Positions 8,512 to 17,332 are shown, counted from the stretch's first letter. The stretch is 64,000 bases of DNA from Nonomuraea montanisoli (GCF_013363975.1 NZ_JABWGN010000012.1:242918-306917), one strand, 5' to 3'. Translations and numbers: made by a program. The notes: generated by a model not told the origin, from the sequence alone.

Positions 8512-9227
8512 AGGGCGGCTACCTGCGGTTCGAGGTCAGGCGGGCGGTGCGGGACTCCAGGTTCCTGGTGTTCGCCGTGGCGCTTCCGGTGGGCCTGTTC
8601 GTGCTGCTGTCGCACCTGTACCAGAGCCAGGGGGCCACGCCCGCGTACCTGATGGGCGGGCTGGCGGCGTTCGGGGCGTTCAAGGCGGCGCTGGACACCG
8701 GCGCGCGCACGGCCGTGGAGCGGGGCGCGGGCTGGCAGCGGCAGCTTCGGCTGACCCCGCTGTCCGGCGCGGGCTACCTGGTGGCCAAGGGGGCGGTGGC
8801 GATGTTGGTGGCGCTGCCGCCCGTGGTGGGAGTGGCGCTGGTGGCCGCGCTCACCGCCGACGTGCGCCTGACCGCCGCCCCGTGGGCGCTGACGGTGCTC
8901 GGCATCTGGCTGGGCACGGTGCCGTTCGCGCTGCTCGGGCTGCTCGTCGGGCAGCTCTGCTCGGCGCGCAACGTGCAGACCTACCAGGGCGGGGTGCTGA
9001 TCCTGCTCAGCTTCGTCGGCGGGCTGCTGATCCCGGTCGACGCCTTCCCGCCGGTGCTGGCGGGAGTGGCCAGGGTGCTGCCCAGCTACTGGCTGGCCGA
9101 GATCGGGCACGGCGCCGTGTCCGGCTCCGGCGGGTCGGGCGCGGCGCCGGCGGTGCTCGCCGCGTACACGGTGGTGCTGGGCGTGGCCGTCATCGTGCGC
9201 TACCGGCGCGACGGCGCCCGCGCCTGA
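8508..9227 (+). CDS. ABC-2 type transporter permease
   Basis: A 239-residue integral membrane protein with about six hydrophobic helices, including the ABC-2 segment GGVLILLSFVGGLLIPVDAFP near residues 163-185. It starts inside the stop of the ATPase gene, so translation is coupled. The protein would form the membrane channel, probably as a dimer, for the ATPase at 7582. Export is assumed from the ABC-2 fold. The kinase gene follows after 19 bases. Confidence 0.88.
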   Translation: MKGGYLRFEVRRAVRDSRFLVFAVALPVGLFVLLSHLYQSQGATPAYLMGGLAAFGAFKAALDTGARTAVERGAGWQRQLRLTPLSGAGYLVAKGAVAMLVALPPVVGVALVAALTADVRLTAAPWALTVLGIWLGTVPFALLGLLVGQLCSARNVQTYQGGVLILLSFVGGLLIPVDAFPPVLAGVARVLPSYWLAEIGHGAVSGSGGSGAAPAVLAAYTVVLGVAVIVRYRRDGARA

Positions 9228-9246
9228 TCGTCCCTAGGCTGACATC

Positions 9247-10362
9247 ATGCGACGTGCGTGGCCCTCGTGGCGTCCGCAGCGCGGCGAGTCCCGGCGGTGG
9301 CGGTGGGCGCGCGGCCTGGCGGTGCTGGCCGGGCTGGTGGTCTGGCCGTTGTGGGAGGCGTTCCGGCCGGGGCGCGGGCCGCTGGCCGCCGTGCTGGCGC
9401 TGGCGTACGCCGCGAGCTGGATCGCCGTCATGGCGTACGGCGTGACCTGGACTCCCAGGACCCGGATCGCGGTGCTGCTCTGGCTGCTCGCCCTCGGCGT
9501 GGCCGTGCCGGCGGCCCACGGCGGCGACCCGCTGGTCCTGCGGGGCTTCACCCTGAGCGCGGCCGCCTGGGTGCTGCCCACCGTCTGGGCGCTGCTGCTG
9601 GCCGGGGCGGCGGTGGTGATCCGGCTGGGCACCCTGTACGGCGCGGCGGGCAGCCTGTCGTGGGAGCTGGTCCCGCGCGCGCTGGAGGAGATCGTGACCC
9701 CGGTCGCGGTGATGCTGCTGATCCGCCTGCTCGTCCAGCTCGGCCAGGCCAACAGGGAGATCGAGGCGCTGGCCACCGCCGCCGAGCGCGAGCGCCTGGC
9801 CCGCGACCTGCACGACGTGCTCGGCCACAGCCTCACCACGATCACCGCCAAGGCGGGGCTGGCCCGCCGCCTGCTGGAGCGCGGCGCCGACCCCGGGCAG
9901 GCGCTCGCCGAGGTCCGCGACGTGGAACGGCTCTCCCGGCAGGCGCATGCGGAGATCCGCGCCACGGTGTCGGGCTCCCGCAGGTCGTCGCTGACGGCCG
10001 AGCTGGTCGGGGTGCGGGCCGCGCTGCGGGCGGCCGGCATCGCCGCCGTGCTGCCCGGGGGCGTGGACCAGGTGCCCGAGGATCTCCGGGAGCCGTTCGC
10101 GTACGTGCTGCGCGAGGGCGTCACGAACGTCATCCGGCACAGCGGCGCCACCCGCTGCGAGGTCACCCTGACCGGAACCTGCCTGGAGATCCGCGACAAC
10201 GGCCACGCCACGGCCGTCACCGGCAGCACCACCGCCGCCGTCGCCGGATCGACGGGCAACGGCCTGGCCGGGCTGGCGGAGCGGCTCCGCGCGGTGGGCG
10301 GCCTGCTGGAGGCGGGCCCGCTGCCGCAGGGTGGCTTCCTGCTCCGGGCGAGCCGCGCGTGA
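9247..10362 (+). CDS. Sensor histidine kinase (DesK/LiaS class)
   Basis: A 371-residue membrane kinase. The first 160 residues hold four to five transmembrane helices and almost no extracellular loop, the intramembrane-sensing layout. The dimerisation box with the phospho-accepting histidine is RERLARDLHDVLGHSLTTI near residue 190; the ATPase N-box is YVLREGVTNVIRHSG and the G-box follows. It ends at 10362, overlapping the regulator's GTG start. Kinases of this type commonly sense the activity or substrate of the adjacent ABC transporter. Confidence 0.9.
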   Translation: MRRAWPSWRPQRGESRRWRWARGLAVLAGLVVWPLWEAFRPGRGPLAAVLALAYAASWIAVMAYGVTWTPRTRIAVLLWLLALGVAVPAAHGGDPLVLRGFTLSAAAWVLPTVWALLLAGAAVVIRLGTLYGAAGSLSWELVPRALEEIVTPVAVMLLIRLLVQLGQANREIEALATAAERERLARDLHDVLGHSLTTITAKAGLARRLLERGADPGQALAEVRDVERLSRQAHAEIRATVSGSRRSSLTAELVGVRAALRAAGIAAVLPGGVDQVPEDLREPFAYVLREGVTNVIRHSGATRCEVTLTGTCLEIRDNGHATAVTGSTTAAVAGSTGNGLAGLAERLRAVGGLLEAGPLPQGGFLLRASRA

Positions 10363-10964
10363 TCAGGATCCTGCTCGCAGACGACCAGGCACTGGTACGA
10401 GGGGCGCTCGCCGCGATGCTCGCGCTCGAACCCGACCTCGAGGTGACCGCCCAGGCCGCGACGGGCCAGGAGGCGCTCGAAGCGGCGCTGCGCACCCGCC
10501 CCGACGTCGCGCTGATCGACGTGCAGATGCCGGGCATGGACGGACTGACCCTGACCGAACGCCTGCGCCGGGCGTTGCCGTCGTGCCGGGTGGTCATCTG
10601 CACCACGTTCGGACGGCCCGGCTACTTCACCCGGGCGATGCGGGCCGGCGCGTCCGGGTTCGTGGTGAAGGACTCCTCGCCCGAGCACCTGGTCGACACG
10701 GTGCGGCGGGTGCACGCGGGCCTGCGGGTCGTGGACCCGGCGCTGGCGGCCGAGTCGCTGACCAGCGGGGCCAGTCCCCTGACCGCCCGCGAGCGCGACG
10801 TGCTGCGCGTGGCGCGGCGCGGCGGGACGGTCTCGGAGATCGCCAGGGCGCTGAGCCTGTCCAACGGGACCGTGCGCAACCACCTGTCGGCGGCCATCGG
10901 CAAGGTCGGCGCCGCCACCCGCACGGAGGCCGCGCTGATCGCCGAGGAACGCGGCTGGCTGTAG
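10359..10964 (+). CDS. LuxR/NarL-type response regulator
   Basis: A 201-residue regulator starting at GTG 10359 inside the kinase stop. The receiver domain has the acidic pair DD at 8-9 and the phosphorylation site D54 (LIDVQMPG). The C-terminal LuxR helix-turn-helix is LTARERDVLRVARRGGTVSEIARALSLS. It is the partner of the kinase by overlap and should control the ABC genes, perhaps through the palindrome at 7509-7522. No other promoter is seen within the unit. Confidence 0.9.
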   Translation: MIRILLADDQALVRGALAAMLALEPDLEVTAQAATGQEALEAALRTRPDVALIDVQMPGMDGLTLTERLRRALPSCRVVICTTFGRPGYFTRAMRAGASGFVVKDSSPEHLVDTVRRVHAGLRVVDPALAAESLTSGASPLTARERDVLRVARRGGTVSEIARALSLSNGTVRNHLSAAIGKVGAATRTEAALIAEERGWL

Positions 10965-11003
10965 CGCCGGACGAGCCGGATCGTCAGGAATACCCTGCAC
11001 ATC

Positions 11004-11774
11004 ATGATCACATCGAATGCGCCCGGGGAGCCTGATCCCGTTCGAGGAGGCTCCTTCTACGACGCGCCCCACGTGCTGGAGCGCTACCTGCGGCACCGCC
11101 ACAGCGGGGTGCGCAGCCCCAACCACGTCATGGAGGAGCCGGCGTTCCTCGACGAACTGGGCCCGGTCGCCGGCCTCCGCGTGCTGGACCTCGGCTGCGG
11201 GGACGCCGCCATCGGCCCGCCCCTGCTCGCGGCGGGCTGTCGCGGCTATCTCGGCATCGACGGCTCGACCGAGATGACCCGGGCGGCCGCTGCCACCCTC
11301 CGAGGCACCCCGGGCCGCGTGGAACGAAGGGACATCGAGACGTTCTCCGCCCCGCCGCACACCTTCGACCTGGTCATCTCCCGCCTCGCGCTGCACTACG
11401 TCGCCGATCTCGACCCCGTGCTGGCGGCCTGCCGGCGGTCGCTGTCGCCGGGCGGGCGGCTGCTGATCACGGTCGTCCACCCCGTCATCACCTCCCACGA
11501 AGCTCCACAGGCCACGAAGGAGGCACGCACCGACTGGGTCGTCGACGACTACTTCAGCACCGGAGCACGCCGGCGCGACTGGATGGGCGACACCGTCACC
11601 TGGTATCACCGCACCGTCGAGGACTACGTCACCGCCCTGACCCGCGCCCGCTTCGCCGTCACCGCGCTGCGCGAGTGCGCTCCCCGCTCCGATCGTTTCG
11701 ACGGTGACACGGCCGAGTTCGCACGTCGCGCGCGTGTCCCCCTGTTCCTCCTCCTGGCCGGCTCACGGACATGA
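11004..11774 (+). CDS. Class I SAM-dependent methyltransferase
   Basis: A 256-residue methyltransferase. Motif I is VLDLGCGDAAIG near residue 55, the acidic loop is GIDGSTEM, and the post-motif segment is FDLVISRLALHYVADLD. The C-terminal half carries HPVITSHEA and a WYHRTVEDY segment, as in small-molecule methyltransferases. The acceptor cannot be deduced. It stands alone between the two-component operon and decayed genes. The start at 11004 gives the usual length; an AGGAA-like ribosome site lies 15-20 bases upstream. Confidence 0.85.
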   Translation: MITSNAPGEPDPVRGGSFYDAPHVLERYLRHRHSGVRSPNHVMEEPAFLDELGPVAGLRVLDLGCGDAAIGPPLLAAGCRGYLGIDGSTEMTRAAAATLRGTPGRVERRDIETFSAPPHTFDLVISRLALHYVADLDPVLAACRRSLSPGGRLLITVVHPVITSHEAPQATKEARTDWVVDDYFSTGARRRDWMGDTVTWYHRTVEDYVTALTRARFAVTALRECAPRSDRFDGDTAEFARRARVPLFLLLAGSRT

Positions 11775-11809
11775 GCCGCGCCACCGCGTCACCTGCGCCG
11801 CGCTCCGTG

Positions 11810-12025
11810 TCAGCGGGCTGTGCGGACCGGCAGGATGACGGCGAGGGATGGTCGGGTCCGTGGTGCACCTGCTGGTCCGCGACGCGCATCTCGGTGGCGG
11901 TCAGGCGATGTCGCCCGGTGCCGAGGTTTGCGGTTGTAGAGAGGGAAGGCGCCGCTGGAGACCTGGACGCGGATCCGGTGACCGCGCCGGAAGAGGTAGG
12001 CGGTCGGTGTCAGGGTCACGTTGAC
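11810..12025 (-). pseudogene. C-terminal remnant of a CocE/NonD-type hydrolase
   Basis: Minus-strand translation gives TAYLFRRGHRIRVQVSSGAF, the jelly-roll end of X-Pro dipeptidyl-peptidase/cocaine-esterase-like hydrolases. The homology continues in a second frame (MRVADQQVHHGPDHPS) and finishes in the first frame (VILPVR). At least two frame changes therefore fall within 70 residues, and the catalytic domain is missing. Family members are serine hydrolases of esters and amides. The fragment abuts the S1-domain relic, so a deletion joined the two. Confidence 0.75.
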
Positions 12026-12483
12026 GCAGGTTGAGTGGCACGCAGCGACAGCCGGGCCTCACCGTTGGTGGTATCGAATGTGAGGACTTCGCAGGTGATG
12101 CGCTCTCCCATCGAGACGATCTCGGACGGGTCCTCGAAGCTGCGCCAGGACAGCTCGGGCATGGTGATGAAGCCGACGCCGGGGAAGACGGGGTGCTTCG
12201 GCCCGTCGTCCAGAGCGACGAAGACGCCGAAACTCTCGATGGCCGCCACGATGCCGGACAAGCCTCTGGGCGTTCCTCAAGGCGTCGATCGGGAGAGCAG
12301 GACCCGCCTGCCCTGCGACTGCCAGGAATGATCAAGGGAGCCGATGACACCGACTGCAGTGGCAACGAAGCCATCGAGGAGCACCGTTGCCCCCGATCGC
12401 GTGACGTCGGCCACGGTACCGGCGAGGGTGTCGCCAACGTTCACGGTCGCCATGAACGCGGCAAGGGCCTGATCGTCTTCCAC
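12016..12483 (-). pseudogene. Decayed S1 RNA-binding domain protein
   Basis: Two S1-like segments lie in one frame: residues from 12483 (VNVGDTLAGTVADVTRSGATVLLDG) and from about 12264 (LSGIVAAIESFGVFVALDDG, then GVGFITMPELSW and GEARLSLRA). Between them is an in-frame TGA at 12277-12279, and the linker is shorter than in related actinobacterial two- or three-S1 proteins, so part is deleted. Such proteins bind RNA or ribosomes through OB-fold domains. A 67-residue N-terminal peptide could still be made from 12483. The broken C-terminus merges into the CocE fragment. Confidence 0.7.
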
Positions 12484-12505
12484 TGTCCCCGTGATTCCCA
12501 GGCTC

Positions 12506-13048
12506 TCAGGCGGGACTCGATGGCGCAGTGGCGTCGATCCCGCGTAGCCACTGGCCGATGATGAGGTAGTCGGCCTCGGTGAGGCCGGTGTGTGGGTCGA
12601 CTCGGTGAAGGAGCGCCGGCCCTGGATGGTGCGCGGAGACCCATGCGCGATCTTTGGCGGTGACTTCGTCGTCGATCCAGGCGAAGGGGCGTCCTGCTGC
12701 CCAGGTGACGAGGGTGCGGATCTTCCAGTGCAGGCCGTCGCGTTCGTCCTGCCGCTCGGTCTCGGGCTCGTCCGGCCAGGTCACGATCGCCAGCGCGGGC
12801 AGCCCGAGGCGGGGTGCGATGCACTCGTTGGCGTCGTTCATCCAGCTGGTGGCCCAGACCAGCTCGCAGGGCAGCGTCTTCAACCGGGCTCCGTGGTCGG
12901 GATTGATCCTGGCCAAGAGCGGATTTGCTTCTGCTTGCGGCGGCGAGACGGTCTGGTAGGTCAGATAGTGCTGCGACGGAGCGCCGAAGGGAATGAGTGG
13001 TCCGTCGACGTCGAGGAAGAGCAGTGGACGCTGTGCGGATCCGGTCAC
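12506..13048 (-). CDS. HAD-like hydrolase domain protein
   Basis: A 180-residue protein with the N-terminal HAD motif LLFLDVDGPLIPFG (nucleophile aspartate and DxD), a LVWATSWMNDAN segment and a late acidic motif FAWIDDEV. This resembles the small HAD-domain proteins common in actinomycetes that have no assigned substrate. The start is GTG at 13048, which overlaps the stop of a small upstream ORF (13045-13245). It appears intact, although it is flanked on the downstream side by the S1 relic 22 bases away. Phosphatase activity is expected from the fold only. Confidence 0.72.
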   Translation of the reverse strand: MTGSAQRPLLFLDVDGPLIPFGAPSQHYLTYQTVSPPQAEANPLLARINPDHGARLKTLPCELVWATSWMNDANECIAPRLGLPALAIVTWPDEPETERQDERDGLHWKIRTLVTWAAGRPFAWIDDEVTAKDRAWVSAHHPGPALLHRVDPHTGLTEADYLIIGQWLRGIDATAPSSPA

Positions 13049-13245
13049 GGCTGCACGATATCCGGAGTGGTGGAAGCGCCAGTGAGTCGTCCGGCCGTCT
13101 TGCGGATGCCGGGCATTCCGAGGTTGACGGTGCTCGTGCGGACAGCCGCTTCATGGGCGAGCCGGTCGATGCGGTTGGCGTGGATTTCTTCCGAGCACAA
13201 GGGGTTCCATCGTCGCGTCCGCGGCGAGCGGCTCGTACCGTCCAC
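13045..13245 (-). CDS. Small hypothetical ORF coupled to the HAD gene
   Basis: A 66-codon frame from GTG 13245 that ends in a GTGA overlap with the HAD start. The translation (EEIHANRIDRLAHEAAVRT in the middle) is not recognised. It may be the tail of a lost gene rather than a real small gene. The remaining stretch 13246-13448 has no recognisable gene; its plus-strand frame from 13257 reads a charged helix (RRERHRIVEAISGLR) that could be the end of a MerR-type regulator. Confidence 0.3.
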   Translation of the reverse strand: MDGTSRSPRTRRWNPLCSEEIHANRIDRLAHEAAVRTSTVNLGMPGIRKTAGRLTGASTTPDIVQP

Positions 13246-13448
13246 CTCCCCCCGGAATGGTCATCGACCTGCGGCGGGAGCGTCACCGCATCGTGGAGGC
13301 GATCAGCGGGCTCCGGACGTCCCAGCGGGCACTCGAGGCCATGCTCACCGCCGCCCTCCGGCAACCCGAGGACATGCGGCTGCGGGGAGTCCGGCTGGTC
13401 AACGCGACGGGGGTCCGCTGCCGGGCCGACCTCGAGCGGGCAGGCGGG

Positions 13449-14678
13449 TCAGTCGTCGATGGCCTGGTAGAGGGTGGTCCAGAAGTCGTGGATGGCACGC
13501 GCCGAGTCCGGGGTGGACATCCCGGTCTGGGTGAGCAGGATGCCGACGAGCCGGTTTTCCGGGTCGGCGTAGGTCGTGGTGCCGGCGCCGCCGTCCCAGC
13601 CGAACTGGCCGACGGGCGCGTAGTCGCCACGGTAGGTGCGCACCGCCATCCCGAAGCCCCAGCCGCCGTGCTGCCCGGTGCCGTACGCCAGATGGGAGAC
13701 GTCGCGGGCCCAGGCCTCTCGGGCGGCCTGCTGGTCGGACGTGAGGCGGTTGGTGGTCATCAGCTCGACGGCGGGCCGGGACAGGATCCGCCGGGTGCCG
13801 TGCATGCCGTGGTCGAGCAGCATCCGGAAGTAGGCGTGGTAGTCGTCGACGGTGGAGTCCAGTCCGCCGCCGCCCGACTGGAACGCCGGGGGCCCGCTGT
13901 GGTGTCCCCCTTCGGCCTCGTCCTCCACGTTGAACGCTCCGCTCTGCCCGTCGGGGGCGTACAGGGGCGGCAGCCGGTCGATCTTGGCGTCGGGCACGTG
14001 GAAACCGGTGTCCTTCATGCCCAGCGGGTCGAAGATGCGCTCACGCAGGAACTCCTCGAACGACTGGCCGGTGACCCTGGCCACCAGCACGCCGAGCAGG
14101 TCGTCGCCGACGTTGTACAGCCACCGCTCGCCGGGCTGGTACATCAGCGGGAGCGTGCCCAGGCGGCGCATCCACTCGTCCGGTCCCGGTTCGGGCAGCA
14201 GCCAGCCGTCCGCCTGGCCGTAGACCCCCCGCTCGAAGAACGCGCTCATCATCGGAGCGGTCCGCGCCGTCATGTCCAGCCCGAGCCCCAGCGTGCTGGT
14301 GAGCAGGTCCCGCACGATGATCGGCCGCCGCGCCGGCACGGTGTCGTCGAGCGGGCCGTCGGCCCGCTTCAGCACCCGCCGGTCGGCGAGCTCCGGCAGC
14401 CACGTGTCCACCGGGTCGTCGAGCCGCAGCCGGCACTCGTCCAGCAGGACCATCGCCGCCGACACCGCCACCGGCTTGGTCGTCGAGGCCATCCGGAAGA
14501 TCGTGTCGCGGCGCATCGGCGCGCCGCCGTCATGGCGCATCGTCCCGATCGCCTCGACATGCGTTTCCTCGCCCCGGCTGACCAGGGCGACCAGGCCGGG
14601 GATCCTCCCGGACTCGACATGACGCGTCAGCACCTCGCGCAGTCTGCGCAGCCCTGCTTTCGAGAAGCCACTCATCAT
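13449..14678 (-). CDS. Serine hydrolase, beta-lactamase/class C esterase family
   Basis: A 409-residue protein without a signal peptide. The catalytic S-x-x-K is STTK in FRMASTTKPVAVSAA near residue 66, the Y-x-N-like motif is YNV in RWLYNVGDDLLG, and the third motif is WDGGAG near residue 372. This fits the class C/EstB esterase family rather than a true beta-lactamase. Likely substrates are esters or small lactams. Starts at 14678 and 14675 are both possible. It lies downstream of, and in the same direction as, the MmyB-like regulator at 14823, with two TACCGGTA palindromes between them. Confidence 0.85.
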   Translation of the reverse strand: MMSGFSKAGLRRLREVLTRHVESGRIPGLVALVSRGEETHVEAIGTMRHDGGAPMRRDTIFRMASTTKPVAVSAAMVLLDECRLRLDDPVDTWLPELADRRVLKRADGPLDDTVPARRPIIVRDLLTSTLGLGLDMTARTAPMMSAFFERGVYGQADGWLLPEPGPDEWMRRLGTLPLMYQPGERWLYNVGDDLLGVLVARVTGQSFEEFLRERIFDPLGMKDTGFHVPDAKIDRLPPLYAPDGQSGAFNVEDEAEGGHHSGPPAFQSGGGGLDSTVDDYHAYFRMLLDHGMHGTRRILSRPAVELMTTNRLTSDQQAAREAWARDVSHLAYGTGQHGGWGFGMAVRTYRGDYAPVGQFGWDGGAGTTTYADPENRLVGILLTQTGMSTPDSARAIHDFWTTLYQAIDD

Positions 14679-14790
14679 GAATCTCCTGACGTTCAGTGTT
14701 CGACCTTGCGATAGGTGTCCGGGCGTGCCGCTCGATCGCTTCGACCGCCGCGCGGTGGTTCGGCGGCCACGCCTACTTGGTGGTGCCGAC

Positions 14791-14821
14791 TACCGGTACA
14801 CAGTAACGCCGAGTACCGGTA
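14791..14821. promoter_or_regulatory. Twin TACCGGTA palindromes
   Basis: Two identical 8-bp palindromes, TACCGGTA, lie at 14791-14798 and 14814-14821, 23 bases apart (about two helix turns). They sit in the gap between the XRE regulator and the serine hydrolase, upstream of the hydrolase start. They are plausible operator sites for the adjacent regulator. Binding is inferred. Confidence 0.5.
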
Positions 14822-14822
14822 T

Positions 14823-15602
14823 CTAGCAACACTGAATAGTCGCGGAGGTGGTGAAGAAGGCGGCGGTCTCGGCGTCCGTCGGGTAGTACGACTCGATCGC
14901 GACCTCGTCCAGGGTGATGTCCATCGGCGTGCCGAACGTGGTGGTGGTCGAGAACAGCCGCAGCTCCCGCCCCCCGAAGTTGAAGATCATCGGGATCGCG
15001 ACCTCGGACGCGACCGGGTGGCTCACCTCGTCCGGGCCGGATGCCAGCAGTTCCTCGTAGAGGGTGGTGAGCTCGGGGTCGGGTGCCGCGGCGAGCTGAC
15101 GCGTGATCCGGGTACGGAGCAGCGAGCGCACCTCGGCCAGGTTGACGATGTGCGAGGCGAGCCCGCGCGGGTCCAGCCCCAGCCGCACCATGTTGATCGG
15201 CGGCCGGAGCAGGTCGGGGGCGACGTGCGCGAGGAACGGGTCAAGGGCGCGGTTGGTCATCACGATGTTCCACCGGCGGTCGATGACCAGCGCCGGGTAC
15301 GGCTCGTGCGCGCGCAGCACCCGTGCGACCGCGTCCCAGGCCGCCGACAGCGCCTCCCCGTCGAGCGGCCGCTCGGCATAGCGGGGCGCGAAGCCGGCGG
15401 CGAGCAGCAGCCGGTTGCGCTCACGCAACGGCACGTCGAGCTGGGCGGCGAGCCGCAGGATCATGTCGGCGCTCGGGTTGGACTTTCCGGTCTCCACCAG
15501 GCTGACATGACGGGCCGAGACGTCGGCGGCGATCGCCAGGTCGAGCTGGCTGAGTCCGCGACGCCGCCGCCACTGCCGCAGCATCTCCCCGACCGTGCGC
15601 AT
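14823..15602 (-). CDS. XRE-family regulator with MmyB-like ligand domain
   Basis: A 259-residue protein. Residues 5-65 are an XRE helix-turn-helix (GLSQLDLAIAADVSARHVSLVETGKSNPS). The rest matches the MmyB-like PAS-related domain (ALVIDRRWNIVMTNRA, then INMVRLGLDP and the FNFGGRELRLFSTTTTFGTP segment) thought to bind fatty acids or similar ligands. It is divergent from the NTF2-like gene at 15648 with a 17-bp palindrome between, and upstream of the serine hydrolase. It probably controls one or both. The last residues IQCC may be part of the natural end. Confidence 0.88.
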   Translation of the reverse strand: MRTVGEMLRQWRRRRGLSQLDLAIAADVSARHVSLVETGKSNPSADMILRLAAQLDVPLRERNRLLLAAGFAPRYAERPLDGEALSAAWDAVARVLRAHEPYPALVIDRRWNIVMTNRALDPFLAHVAPDLLRPPINMVRLGLDPRGLASHIVNLAEVRSLLRTRITRQLAAAPDPELTTLYEELLASGPDEVSHPVASEVAIPMIFNFGGRELRLFSTTTTFGTPMDITLDEVAIESYYPTDAETAAFFTTSATIQCC

Positions 15603-15637
15603 GGCCGCCGATGCTACTCCTCAGCCGGCGGAACGCC

Positions 15638-15654
15638 ATGACATGCGATGTCAT
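15638..15654. promoter_or_regulatory. Palindrome overlapping the NTF2-like start
   Basis: ATGACA-TGCGA-TGTCAT is a perfect inverted repeat 36 bases from the XRE start, and its right arm covers the annotated ATG of the NTF2-like gene. A repressor bound here would block both divergent promoters. The site also makes the downstream GTG at 15690 a credible alternative start. Confidence 0.5.
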
Positions 15655-16094
15655 CGACAGCCGTCGCGACGACGGCGACACTGCTGCCCGTGACCGCACA
15701 GAGCACGACCCCAGACAACAAGACCATCGTCCAGCGGGCGCTGACGGCCCTGGTCGCGACGGGCGACGTCGACGCGCTCGCGCTGCTGCTGAGCGACGGC
15801 TTCCTCCACCACCGGCCGGACGCGACCTCCTCGACCAAGGCGGAATGGCTCGCCGCCGTCCGCGCCGCGCTCGTCCCGCTCGCCGGCATGCAGGTCGAGA
15901 TCCGGCACGTGCTGGCCGACGGCGACCACGTCGTGATGCACTCGCTGCGCCGGCTCCCCGGCGGCGGGCCGGAGATCGCGGTCGTCGACATCTGGCGGCT
16001 CGACGACGGCCTGATCGCCGAGGCGTGGGAGATCATCGAGCCGACGGCCGAGGCGGCCGCCCATCTGGTGTGGTGGGAACCGGCTGATCACTGA
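15648..16094 (+). CDS. NTF2-like/SnoaL-like protein
   Basis: A 148-residue protein, or 134 residues if translation begins at GTG 15690. It has the cone-shaped NTF2-like fold pattern: an N-terminal helix (VQRALTALVATGDVDALALLL), HHRPDATSS, and beta strands EIRHVLADGDHVVMHS and EIAVVDIWRLDDGLIAEAWE. Related proteins are isomerases, hydrolases or carrier-like proteins of small lipophilic compounds. No catalytic residue can be assigned. It is divergent from the MmyB-like regulator and is probably regulated by it. Confidence 0.78.
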   Translation: MSSTAVATTATLLPVTAQSTTPDNKTIVQRALTALVATGDVDALALLLSDGFLHHRPDATSSTKAEWLAAVRAALVPLAGMQVEIRHVLADGDHVVMHSLRRLPGGGPEIAVVDIWRLDDGLIAEAWEIIEPTAEAAAHLVWWEPADH

Positions 16095-16205
16095 CCCGCT
16101 GGAACCGCACGGCCGGGCGGCGCGTCTTTCGACCATGGACTCGGAACCATGGCGCCCGCTCCCCGAAGCGCCCTCGCGGGCCGGGCGTCGCGCAGGGACG
16201 CCGGC

Positions 16206-17332
16206 ATGAGGCGTCTCGGCGCCTGGCTGGCGACGATCTGTCTCGGCGGCTCCTTCCTCGTGCTCGGCGTACGGACCGGGCCCGAGGAGGATCCGGATCC
16301 GCGGCCGACGGTGCAGCCGGCGGCGCGGCTGCCCGGGTTGCCGGCCACGAGGGCGCCGCGCCTCGACTACGCGGTCTTGTACGACCCCGACGTCGTACGG
16401 GAACCCGCGGCCGCGCATCATCCCTGGCGGGTCGGGAGCGGCTCCGGCGAGGAGTGGCGGTTCGAGGACGCACTGGGCTTCGTGCCCGAGGACGGCGGCC
16501 AGGCGGTCTCGCCCCTCGCCATCAGCGATGACGGGCGGCGCCTGGCGTATCTCCGGCGTTCCGACCGCGCCCTGGTGGTCAGGGATCTCGCCGGCGGAAC
16601 GGCCGAGCGGATCTCCACCTCGGTCTACCGGCCCGGTGACGAATCGTGGAACGTCGAGCTCGGCTTCCAGGGCGATGGCGAGCTGCTGTTCGTGTGGAGC
16701 GCCGGCGCGGGGGCGAGCTGATCGATCTGTCGTCGAAGGCGCGTCTCCGCCTCGGCGTCGCTCAGAACGACGACCTGCTGGAGGCGCGTGCGGATGGCGG
16801 CCGGATCACCGTCCTCAGCCGCGAGGAACTCCTGGTTCGTGAGAACTGGAAGGCTCCGTTCACGGTGGTCCATCGCGACGGCGACACCGAGGACGGCACG
16901 CGCCCCGTGGTGCTGGGCGACGAGGCGGTGAGCGTCGTCCGGCTGGGAGACGTGGGAGACCTGCGCTACCGGCTGAAGCGCGTGGATCTCCGGCACCCCG
17001 GACACCGGGTCGCGCTCGCCGATCTCGCGCTGCCCTACGACCTGGAGACCGTCCAGGCCGTCCGCCCTCTGGGGCGCGACAGCGTGCTCCTCCGCGCCGA
17101 GCGGAGCCGGACCTGGCCCGACCACGGTTACCCGCCCGGACCGTGCGACTGGGAGGAGTTCTACGTCGTCGACCTGAGGACCGGGGCCGCCACGTGGGCC
17201 GACTACCGGGCGGCCGAGATCTGGGGAACGGAAGGCAAGCACATCAAGCGGCAGGCCCACGCACGCGACTTCGTCCCCAGGCCGATCGCGGAACGCCCCG
17301 TACCGGCCCAGGACCGCGGGCGCTGCCTCTGA
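16206..17332 (+). pseudogene. Membrane-anchored TolB/WD40-like protein, frameshifted
   Basis: The first frame starts at ATG 16206 with a single membrane helix (LGAWLATICLGGSFLVLGV), then proline-rich linker and beta-propeller-like strands (ISDDGRRLAYLRRSDRALVVRDL), and stops at 16721. The homologous continuation, starting GELIDLSSKARLRLGVAQND, is in the +1 frame and runs to 17332. The switch lies at a run of five G at about 16711-16715, so it is either a true slip mutation or a sequencing error. Joined, the protein would be about 375 residues, facing outside the membrane. Similar proteins occur beside sigma factors in actinomycetes, but no function is known. Confidence 0.65.

Noticed and set aside
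13449..14678. Calling the serine hydrolase a beta-lactamase resistance gene
   Set aside because: No signal peptide, and the motif set (STTK, YNV, WDGG) fits EstB-like esterases better.
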